Source: Homalodisca vitripennis (Eukaryota > Arthropoda > Insecta > Hemiptera > Cicadellidae). From it: DNA of 64,000 bases. The position numbers and the translations under genes are program-made. Each line of letters begins with the position of its first letter. Position 1 is the stretch's first letter. The stretch spans positions 61,722,001 to 61,786,000 of the forward strand of contig NC_060213.1 of assembly GCF_021130785.1 (NCBI RefSeq). The letters are read 5' to 3'. Below the pieces are notes generated by a model. It worked only from the letters and a program-made list of their open reading frames with translations. It was not told the origin of the DNA and did not search any database. This document shows positions 12,465 to 21,619 of this stretch, in pieces.

Positions 12465-12819
12465 CAGTGGCGTAGCGAAGGGGGGGGTCCAGGGGGTCCG
12501 GCCCCCCTCCGAAATTTTAAGACCTTTAAAAATGAAGCATGGAGCACGAGAACAAAGGAGAGTTATCATTACTCTTGTCTACACACATTAAATTGATTGA
12601 TTTAATTGATTAAAGTGACCGTTGTTAAAAATCTAATTGTCCTTTCGTTTAAATCATAAAAGTATCAAACGATACTTTTCGGCTCGGACTTTCGGATAGT
12701 GTAGTGTAATCACGGTATTTCTATAGGGGCGGTCACGTGACGTCGCAAAGTAACCTGAACCGTAACACGGCAAACAGTTTAAATTAGCGACCACTTCGTT
12801 CAAATTCGTCTTGGGGACG

Positions 12820-13725
12820 TAAAATGACCGCTTATAATTAAGTTACGACGTTGATTTTAGGTGTCATTAAATTGTAGACATGTATATAATTATCGAAAAA
12901 TAAAAAAAAAATCACTTTTGGTCGGAAAATACACTTGAAAAACTCTACTGATTAGAACTTCAACTAATTTGGACTTCAGTGATTGAGGTAAACGTGGTGT
13001 TTTCGGTTGAGTTAGGACGACGATTTTTGTTATCATTAAACTGTACACTGTACCTATATAATTATCGAGAAAAAAAATCACTTCCGGTCGGTAAATACCG
13101 AAGAAAAGCTCTCTACAGATTCAAGTTTTGACGATTTATGATTTCACTGGTTGAGTGGTTGAGGTAAAAGTGGTACTTAGAATTATGTGTTCCTCGGTAT
13201 TTTCCGACCGGAAATGATTTTATTGGCTTTTTTCTCGATAATTATATATGTATTAGTCGGCGTTGAATTAATACTTAAAATCAACGTCCTAACATAATTC
13301 TAAGTACCACTTTTACCTCAACCACTCAACCAGTGAAATCCAAAATCGTCAAAATGTGAATCTGTAGAGAGCTTTTTTTCGGTATTTACCCACCGGAAGT
13401 GATTTTTTTTTCTCGATAATTATATAGGTACAGTGTACAGTTTAATGATAACAAAAATCGTCGTCCTAACTCAACCGAAAACACCACGTTTACCTCAATC
13501 ACTGAAGTCTGAAGTAGTTGAAGTTCTAATCATCAGAGTTTTTCATGTGTATTTTATTTCCGACCGAAAGTGATTTTTTTATTTTTTCCGATAATTATGT
13601 ACTCGTCTACAGTGTAATAATACAAAAAATCGTCATTATAACTCATTCATAAATACCTCAATCAGTGAAATCCAAAGCAGCCGAACTTCTAATCAGTAGA
13701 GTTTTTCCGGTGCATTTTCCGACCG
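12820..13725. repeat. Large imperfect inverted repeat built of about 180-bp tandem modules
   Basis: The left arm (about 12820-13190) and right arm (about 13265-13725) are reverse complements. For example, AATTATGTGTTCCTCGG is near the centre, and GAGGTAAAAGTGGTACTTAG (around 13160) pairs with CTAAGTACCACTTTTACCTC (around 13300). Each arm repeats a module containing TTTTCCGACCGGAAGTGATT, CTCGATAATTATATAGGTAC, AAAATCGTCGTCCTAACTC and TTTACCTCAATCACTGAAGTC. Transcribed RNA could form a stem of several hundred base pairs. Confidence 0.85.
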
Positions 13726-14100
13726 TTAGTTTGATCTGTACCCGAGCAACACTAGAAAATTGCCCTCCTTTTCTAAAGGGTTTTCGGCCGTCAGTGGCCC
13801 AATGTCCCTGAAGGGGTATTTCATTTTCTCCACAGAATATAGTTGTGTCAATTATACGCTTGAGTGAAGCTCTGTTTTGTTCTTTTTCTTTCCTATCCAG
13901 TGAATGCAACATCACATTGGTGCCTTCTACTCGGCCAGAATCGAACTTCGTAAAGTTTCTGTAGCTATACAAGAAAATTTGTGGTGCTAGAGTTGCTGTG
14001 AGAGTTGAATTTGCCTATTCCTTCTTTCCACTTTCTATTAGGTGTAGTTACTAAAGCTCCATATTTTTGGTATTTACCTTTTATCAGTGAACTCATTGGC
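13700..14100 (-). pseudogene. Fragment of ZMYM1-like hAT transposase (zinc finger to DUF4371 boundary)
   Basis: On the minus strand, about 14100 to 13975 reads KYGALVTTPNRKWKEG and then GIGKFNSHSNSSTTNF, resembling the end of the TTF-type zinc finger of ZMYM1-like hAT proteins. After a frameshift, 13975 to about 13730 continues as KEKEQNRASLKRIIDTT, IFCGENEIPLQGH and GRKPFRKGG. This is close to the NR..LK.II.T..FCG...I.L.GH motif that opens DUF4371 in that family. Downstream sequence diverts into the palindrome. Frameshifted and truncated, it cannot encode a working transposase. Confidence 0.78.
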
Positions 14101-14177
14101 AAATAACACACAAAACGTCCCCCGGATCCCCGTTTTCGGACCCCCCCCCCCGAACGAAATTTCTGGCTACGCTACTG

Positions 14178-14185
14178 GACGGAAT
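14178..14185 (+). repeat. Right target-site duplication (8 bp) of the hAT element
   Basis: GACGGAAT is identical to 12457-12464. Confidence 0.93.
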
Positions 14186-15460
14186 GTAATACGGCATTTC
14201 TTTACGGAGTTACTTGCAACTTTGCTATCCCTAGACCTTTCGAATAAATGAATAGGGTCCTTTCTTTGACCAAGAAGGACTTACAAGGCGTACCACGAGT
14301 CTCTAAGACTTTTCTATTAAGACTCATCGCACAGATTGACGGACGGACTATCCTTTGGATTCCACAATTATGTTCAGACGAAAGTGCAGACAACAATCAC
14401 AGAGCACGGCTATAGATAAAACTTTCAGTTTTGAGATCAATGACATCATGTTTTCTTCTAGAAAACCGCAGAGCATGAGTTTCACCTATCAAACTACATA
14501 TGTCAATTTTAGTAGAAGAACGAGGCCCTCATCAGTGAAGATGTAGGAAGTCATCTGTCTTTTGCATCAATTGAGCCGAAATGTACAAGAAAGGATAATG
14601 ATGAATATGAAAGGATATAAAATATATAGTTTCCCACACGCAATATCAACATTTTGAATTGAAATTGGGATTAAGTAGAAAAGTATAACAAAAATGTAAA
14701 TCTTTTGTTATCGGTAACACTATAAAATAAAGCAGACCCCAAATATTAATGCTTCACGAGAACTGAACTTTACAACGAACAGGTAACCCACGCCTGGTTA
14801 TGCCGGATTTCTGTAGTGACCGTATCGTAGCAACGATTGACAATAACTTTGCAAACCCTTGTGTGGCTTTAATACCTGCTGAGTTCCTCTAACAACAGGA
14901 CTGGCCGAAATAAAATACTTCAGTCATCGATTTGTACAAATACAGCGTTCGTGTAGCTTACGTGGAATTGGAAATAAACAGATACAAGATTCATTAATGT
15001 CTCGTAATACTTAATTTCCAAACATAAATTTAATATAGATTTATAATAACCCTTATCTATTAAGATCGGCTGTACTATTAAATTTGCTTTTGCTTCAAGA
15101 TTCCATTACTATAATTTACTAACCCCAGGATAAATGCAAATTATATTAAATTACAATTCGTAAGGGATACCATATTGAATTATAGTACGTTAATTGATGA
15201 TCTGAAATAGTAAAATTGGGATCTCGTAATTTATAAGAATACATATTACAGCTTGAATGGGTTATAGTGAACAACGCTACGTGGAAACATTAACGGGCTT
15301 TTATTTGTGTGAGTTATTTGACATTATATCGGCCAACCCTAGACTCATATTTAAGAACACACAATATATGTGTGTGGTGGTGGTGGAAATGAATGGAGAG
15401 GGAGAGGCAGGAAAATCTAAATTTTATAATCATTATGGGATGTAATTGAAAAGGTAAAAT
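14186..15460. other. AT-rich DNA without recognised features
   Basis: No open frame above 64 codons and no repeat is recognised. The last 40 bases before the satellite resemble part of its unit. Confidence 0.2.
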
Positions 15461-17370
15461 GAGTACTCTGATAGTGACCATGATGTTTTGTATCACAAAC
15501 CGTCTAGGCTTGGTGAGGGTTATGAGATGCCATTGAAAATGTGAATAAGTAGTTAGGAGTACTCTGATACTGACCATGATGTTTTGTATCACAAACCGTC
15601 TAGGCTTGGTGAGGGTTATGAGATGCCATTGAAAATGTGAATAAGTAGTTAGGAGTACTCTGATACTGACCATGATGTTTTGTATCACAAACCGTCTAGG
15701 CTTGGTGAGGGTTATGAGATGCCATTGAAAATGTGAATAAGTAGTTAGGAGTACTCTGATACTGACCATGATGTTTTGTATCACAAACCGTCTAGGCTTG
15801 GTGAGGGTTATGAGATGCCATTGAAAATGTGAATAAGTAGTTAGGAGTACTCTGATACTGACCATGATGTTTTGTATCACAAACCGTCTAGGCTTGGTGA
15901 GGGTTATGAGATGCCATTGAAAATGTGAATAAGTAGTTAGGAGTACTCTGATACTGACCATGATGTTTTGTATCACAAACCGTCTAGGCTTGGTGAGGGT
16001 TATGAGATGCCATTGAAAATGTGAATAAGTAGTTAGGAGTACTCTGATAGTGACCATGATGTTTTGTATCAAAAACCGTCTAGGCTTGGTGAGGGTTATG
16101 AGATGCCATTGAAAATGTGAATAAGTAGTTAGGAGTACTCTGATACTGACCATGATGTTTTGTATCACAAACCGTCTAGGCTTGGTGAGGGTTATGAGAT
16201 GCCATTGAAAATGTGAATAAGTAGTAAGGAGTACTCTGATACTGACCATGATGTTTTGTATCACAAACCGTCTAGGCTTGGTGAGGGTTATGAGATGCCA
16301 TTGAAAATGTGAATAAGTAGTTAGGAGTACTCTGATACTGACCATGATGTTTTGTATCACAAACCGTCTAGGCTTGGTGAGGGTTATGAGATGCCATTGA
16401 AAATGTGAATAAGTAGTTAGGAGTACTCTGATAGTGACCATGATGTTTTGTATCACAAACCGTCTAGGCTTGGTGAGGGTTATGAGATGCCATTGAAAAT
16501 GTGAATAAGTAGTTAGGAGTACTCTGATAGTGACCATGATGTTTTGTATCACAAACCGTCTAGGCTGAGGGTTATGCCATTGAAAATGTGAATAAGTAGT
16601 TAGGAGTACTCTGATACTGACCATGATGTTTTGTATCACAAACCGTCTAGGCTTGGTGAGGGTTATGAGATGCCATTGAAAATGTGAATAAGTAGTTAGG
16701 AGTACTCTGATACTGACCATGATGTTTTGTATCACAAACCGTCTAGGCTTGGTGAGGGTTATGAGATGCCATTGAAAATGTGAATAAGTAGTTAGGAGTA
16801 CTCTGATAGTGACCATGATGTTTTGTATCAAAACCGTCTAGGCTTGGTGAGGGTTATGAGATGCCATTGAAAATGTGAATAAGTAGTTAGGAGTACTCTG
16901 ATACTGACCATGATGTTTTGTATCACAAACCGTCTAGGCTTGGTGAGGGTTATGAGATGCCATTGAAAATGTGAATAAGTAGTAAGGAGTACTCTGATAC
17001 TGACCATGATGTTTTGTATCACAAACCGTCTAGGCTTGGTGAGGGTTATGAGATGCCATTGAAAATGTGAATAAGTAGTTAGGAGTACTCTGATACTGAC
17101 TATGATGTTTTGTATCACAAACCGTCTAGGCTTGGTGAGGGTTATGAGATGCCATTGAAAATGTGAATAAGTAGTTAGGAGTACTCTGATACTGACCATG
17201 ATGTTTTGTATCACAAACCGTCTAGGCTTGGTGAGGGTTATGAGATGCCATTGAAAATGTGAATAAGTAGTTAGGAGTACTCTGATAGTGACCATGATGT
17301 TTTGTATCAAAAACCGTCTAGGCTTGGTGAGGGTTATGAGATGCCATTGAAAATGTGAATAAGTAGTTAG
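15461..17370. repeat. 96-bp satellite array, 20 units
   Basis: Units begin GAGTACTCTGATA and contain TGTATCACAAACCGTCTAGG, CTTGGTGAGGGTTATGAGAT and GAAAATGTGAATAAGTAG. Starts fall every 96 bp from 15461 to 17275, except for one 87-bp unit (16517) with two small deletions and one 95-bp unit (16796). Units are nearly identical, implying recent homogenisation. Because 96 is divisible by three, the minus strand stays open for 505 and then 213 codons (15314-16831 and 16828-17469), with a 32-residue repeat. The single-base deletion in the 95-bp unit explains the break between the two frames. I regard the frames as a by-product of periodicity. Confidence 0.97.
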
Positions 17371-17620
17371 GAGTACTCTGATACTGACCATGATTAGTCT
17401 TTTAGTATCACACGCCGTTACAAATTGGTGATGGTCAAAACCTGTGGATTGCATTGAGATGGGATACATGATACATTATATATGGGATGCTACTGAATAT
17501 ATGAAGAAGTAGTAATAAGTACTCTGATAGTGACCATGGTTAGTTTTTTGTATCACAAACATATAAAGATTGGTGATGGTTAAAACCTGTGAGTTCCATA
17601 AAGATGTGATAGTTTTTTTT
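17371..17620. repeat. Diverged edge units of the 96-bp satellite (about 146 bp)
   Basis: The next unit starts at 17371 and the following one at 17517, a spacing of 146 bp. Both keep GTACTCTGATA.TGACCATG and GTATCACA but have an extra segment of roughly 50 bp (GTGGATTGCATTGAGATG and following) missing from the 96-bp units. They are strongly diverged, as is usual at array edges. Confidence 0.8.
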
Positions 17621-18240
17621 TTTTATCGATACACAAGTTTGTATTGTCTATTATGGAACATTTTATATGGTTAAATGAAATATTTTTAGTTAAGCAATAA
17701 TTAACACCTGGTATTCTGCAATGGAATTGGGTGGGAAGAGTGTGAAGTCTAAATTTTCAAAATCAATACAAAGCGGGGTTTTTATGGAAGTAATGGGGTC
17801 TTCACTGATTAATTTATTATAACATCAACTGATCGTAAGTGGCTAAACTTGGTCTTTAAAAAGGGGCTGACATATTATATCGAGTACGCAGGCATACACG
17901 TTTAGTCCTATTACGCACAAAACAAAATTAAAAATTTGCAGCAAATTGAATTCTACGTCTGCTATAAAAGATACCATGGCAAAAGTGTGTACTAGATTGT
18001 AGTGGCTTAGCACTAGTACTTTTTAAAAATACAGTTCTGTTGTTCGAACAGTCTACTATATTTAAAGAGAGATAGGGATTGAACGCGTACGTGATCGTTT
18101 TACCGAGAGGTTTCTGTACTTGAGTTGACTCCTACAACTGTCACTAATCACTGAAAAGAAAGAGCAATGTAAGCACTCGAAGAGAGATTGTGAAACAGCC
18201 AATCTCCGAGTATGCTGCAGTGCAGCGACAGCTAGTATCT
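17621..18240. other. AT-rich DNA without recognised features
   Basis: It has one run of about 13 T (near 17611) and no recognisable gene or repeat. Confidence 0.2.
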
Positions 18241-18253
18241 GCTGTCTATCTGT

Positions 18254-18300
18254 CTGTCTGTACCTGATGAGGACAAAGGGGAAACAGCGTCTACCGACAT
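18254..18300 (+). ncRNA. Decayed minimal hammerhead-like motif
   Basis: CTGATGA (18264-18270) is followed by a 10-nt spacer, GAAAC (18281-18285), a 3-nt loop AGC and GTC (18289-18291). This is the order of a minimal hammerhead: core, stem II, core, two-base-pair stem III, cleavage triplet. The strand before the core (GTCTGTCTGTA) can pair with TACCGACA after GTC for 7 of 8 positions, as stem I should, if one C next to the core is bulged out. The 10-nt spacer does not form a stem II, so it is unlikely to cleave. It could be a fossil of a Penelope-like terminal repeat, or chance. Confidence 0.3.
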
Positions 18301-19662
18301 ATCAAACCCTTTGCAAGGATATCAAGATAGATTGAAAGTTTCACACCGTATAATCTTCCAGCCACTGAAGGAGTCGTAATTCAGCTGTCTGCTACGTTAC
18401 TGCGACAAATATAAATATATGACGCATTTTACTGTTTTGTAAATAATGATGAAAATAAACTATGTGATTGGCAAATATATATTCATAAAGGAATAATGAA
18501 AAAATCAGTTGTAAATTGACTAGGAGGGTGAATATAGTAACGCTACTGCTCTAAAGTAAATACCTCCTGGTGAACGCTTATACTTACTTAATATGCTCAC
18601 GGTGAACTGAATAATACGGCTTGTTATTTGTCTGTTCCTCTCTCGCTCTCTAGCTAGTTTGAATTAACGCGGTGTTATCGAGAGTGTTTGTGTAGATAAA
18701 ACTAGTGATGGATTTAGGTCACAGAGGCCCTCTCTTCAAATATTCTCCAAATATAAAATATTTTAGTTTTAGTTTCGTATAAAAGTACATTTTATACTCC
18801 AAAATACATAAAATGCGTTTTAAGATATGTATTATTTAATTTTTCGGGATAGGGTCTTCGGACACTCCCCTCCCATTCCATAATCCCCTAGTTGTAACAT
18901 TTCAAACTTCATACTATGTTAAATTTGCCTATGGATAAACACCGTTGTTGTAACATGTATTTTTCAAAAGATAATTTAATTTTTAGAGCATTTAAAGGAT
19001 TTTATTTGTAAAACCCAACATTCTAAATATGCTACTAATGTGTCCGGGTAGACGATAATAAAGATAGATAAAACTTCAAACTTGATTTGATGATTATTGT
19101 ATCATATATCTCAACCTTCAGCACACAATTATGAAGTTCTCCTCAGATAGAAAATGCACTCCTTGAGATCGAAGATAATCCTACGAAATCCAATCTCCCC
19201 TCACTGAGTTAGTGTACCTAAGATAATTCAGATAACAGAGTAGCCAGAACATTCCTGTAAAGTATGTGATGATTGAGCTTGTCGAACTCAAGCTGAAATT
19301 GAAGAGTGATAGAAAGAAAATGTTTTTAGTTCTACTAAAACAAAGAAAGAGGTGGCAGACTCTTGTATAAAATCTCCACCCAACCATCTAGAATAAAGCA
19401 CAAAGAATAGAAATCCATGCGAATTAAAGAGAGTGAAGAATACTTTTTGAATCAGCGCCATATCTACCGAATGGAAAGAAGTTGTTCCAATAATTAATTC
19501 CACCCGAGAAAAATAACAGAAGAATATCCATATTAGATATAACTTGACAAACTGCCGTTTTCAAACATATTTATCTATCTGATTTCTTAGACAAATGGAT
19601 AGAAAAAAAATATTGATAGACGCATGCGGAATAATATACATGTTTTGATCACTTTATTTTAG

Positions 19663-19729
19663 CATCTCGAACAATTCTGTCGCCAACATTGGCATTCGGG
19701 AATCCGCCCAAAAACTGGCTAATATACAG
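19663..19729 (+). CDS. Candidate 67-bp internal coding exon, unknown protein
   Basis: The segment lies between a pyrimidine-rich acceptor (TTTTGATCACTTTATTTTAG) and a donor ACAG|GTATGA. It is richer in G and C than its surroundings. Read with one leading base, it encodes 22 residues beginning ISNNSVANIG and ending SAQKLANIQ, finishing exactly on a codon boundary. A second frame is also open; the third has a stop. Short open exons with splice-like borders arise by chance in a sequence of this size, so this is only a candidate, and I recognise no family. Confidence 0.22.
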
Positions 19730-20281
19730 GTATGATCAAAAGTTTGTTACGTTGAATTTCATGTTACTTTTTTAAAGTGCTCCCTTCCACCTAGATCCAG
19801 TTCAACTTCAATGTCTCGTCTCAGACTAGAGCAGACTTCACAGTATCTATAACCCCAAATCTCATATTTCTTTTGAGGATAGCATGTTTTTTTTTTTTTT
19901 CAAGTAAAGTAACTGAGTTAGCTCAATATTACCTATGGGTACCTATTTCCTCCCTTTAATATATGATCATTCCTCCTCTTCCTACACATGATCATTGTGG
20001 AGATTAAATCCTTAACAGGAATTTAATAAATATGTCGGCATTGCCAGTATGTTAAAGGATCACATAAAATTTACTATAAAATAAAATTTGGATGAATTTT
20101 TTTCTTAGGATTTGGCCACCACAATGAATGATCTCTAGACGAAAGAAGAATACTTTCCGGTTCTGATTATTGTAACCTCCACAAAAACAGAATGAATTCG
20201 GTATTGGCTTCAGAGACTTTATTGATCATGTTCTGAAACCACCTTTAAACATTGTAATATTCCTAATGATGTAAAATGCAA

Positions 20282-20301
20282 TTCCGCACTTTAGTGCGGA
20301 A
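20282..20301. repeat. Perfect short palindrome (9-bp stem, 2-nt loop)
   Basis: TTCCGCACT pairs with AGTGCGGAA across TT. It lies just before a 14-bp inverted repeat pair at 20367-20380 and 20496-20509 (TCTGACGCTGTCAC and its complement). Confidence 0.7.
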
Positions 20302-20366
20302 AGTAATTAAAATTACCAATATCAATGTTGAGATTAGCTCCAGTTCGCCTTCCGCTTAGTACATCG

Positions 20367-20509
20367 TCTGACGCTGTCACAGACTTGACTCCTGGAATGT
20401 GGAGACACGTTCGTCTAAAGAGATCCATAAAATCTGCGACGAAGAAGCTCAAAATAAACTCTTTACATTGTTTTGACATCAGAGACACCCTATTCGTGAC
20501 AGCGTCAGA
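20367..20509. repeat. 14-bp perfect inverted repeats 115 bp apart; possible small MITE or hairpin
   Basis: TCTGACGCTGTCAC (20367-20380) is the reverse complement of GTGACAGCGTCAGA (20496-20509). The arms do not extend further and I see no clear target duplication, so transposon status is unproven. Confidence 0.45.
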
Positions 20510-21315
20510 TTTCAGATGGTTTACTGGAACTAAACTCAATATTCCCATTGATTCAAACCTTCCCACATTTTTATGTGTAAAAGTGCCGATTCGCTGTCTA
20601 TATTTAGAAACAATGGCCTTACGTAATGTTTATTTTGAAATTACAAGAATCCTTAATAATGCGTAATCAATCTTCGGGCATTTATTTACATGTGTCTAAT
20701 AGTTACAATGTTATAAAGGATGTTTTTAGTCCAGCGCGTTACCAGCGGTGTAGTATAGTTAAGAATGTGTTGCCGCAGCCCGCATTGATGACTGCAGGGA
20801 TTCGTGATCATGGCCTATGGAATTTGTATATGGCAACACATAAAAATTATCTCAAGTTTAAACCTATTACTTTTAATTAGTTTCTGTACTAAACGTTTTG
20901 GGGCTAATTAAAGTTTACTTAGTTTGAAATTTTGTGAATGTAATTTTAGATCCTTAGTGGAGAAGGTGCTAAACATAATATTAACCGATATTCATTTTGG
21001 TATTAGTTTTAAAGGTCTAACTACTGAAACCCTTTGTAAATTTTAATTGAACAGAAAGTTTTATGGAAATGAAGGACTTTATTCAGCGTTGAAAATTACA
21101 AGGATTTTGACCGAGTTTAAATAAATGGTTAAATATTATACACTGCTTTCTTTAATAGTAGGTAACTTAAAGGTTTTTCTCATTTTACAATTCAGTAATT
21201 TACCTGGAATTCGTTTATCTAAATTATATTCCTATTTAATCAAGGTATTTACTACCTCAACAGTACTACTTAGAATTGTATTACAATTAAAGTCAAATAT
21301 TATAGCCACGGTGTG

Positions 21316-21372
21316 ATCCGAGAAAAGGGATAACAGGATCACAGGATAACAGGATCACAGGATAACAGGATT
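21316..21372 (+). repeat. 17-bp tandem repeat (about 2.5 copies)
   Basis: GATAACAGGATCACAG is repeated head to tail at the border of the Penelope-like fragment. Confidence 0.8.
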
Positions 21373-21451
21373 TCAGATATCTGCCGTCGTTATGGTTACA
21401 AAAGGTATAGCACAACGTTTCGAGGATTGGAATCTATTCTCTTCGTCAGGT
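21328..21451 (-). mobile_element. Penelope-like repeat end with hammerhead-like motif (CUGACGA variant)
   Basis: On the minus strand 21449-21417 reads CTGACGA, then A, GAGAAT, an 8-nt loop, ATCCTC and GAAAC. That is 33 nt, with a stem II of five pairs out of six. The repeat continues through GTTGTGCTATACC and CATAACGACGGCAGA to an end made of short direct repeats (ATAACAGGATCACAGG, period 17). It is a different subfamily from the 24850 copy but has the same architecture. No reverse transcriptase is present nearby. Confidence 0.6.
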
Positions 21452-21619
21452 GGGGGAGGCAATAGTACATACAAAAATAAAGAATAGAAATAAGAAAAGA
21501 AGGAAAAGAAAAGGGTTCTAACATATCCAAAAGCTGCTTGGAGTCTAGTCCAGGCGTTGTCACTACAGACAATTGCAAGTCCCGGACCACAAGTCACGAG
21601 TACAAAGAAACACAATCAT

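Larger units (their letters stand above)
12465..14177. mobile_element. Non-autonomous hAT DNA transposon, 1713 bp, with internal palindrome
   Basis: The ends are inverted: CAGTGGCGTAGCGAAG followed by a G-run on the left, and a C-run followed by GGCTACGCTACTG on the right. An exact 8-bp duplication GACGGAAT flanks the element. The interior holds a large imperfect hairpin (about 12820-13725) and a remnant of a ZMYM1-like hAT transposase on the minus strand (about 13700-14100). The catalytic and dimerisation parts are absent, so the element needs a transposase in trans. The intact target duplication suggests a fairly recent insertion compared with the other elements here. Confidence 0.93.

Noticed and set aside
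15314..17469. Two long minus-strand frames (505 and 213 codons) as a repeat protein gene
   Set aside because: They are explained by a stop-free frame in a 96-bp satellite whose length is divisible by three; composition and perfect periodicity match satellite DNA, and no start or splice context supports a gene.
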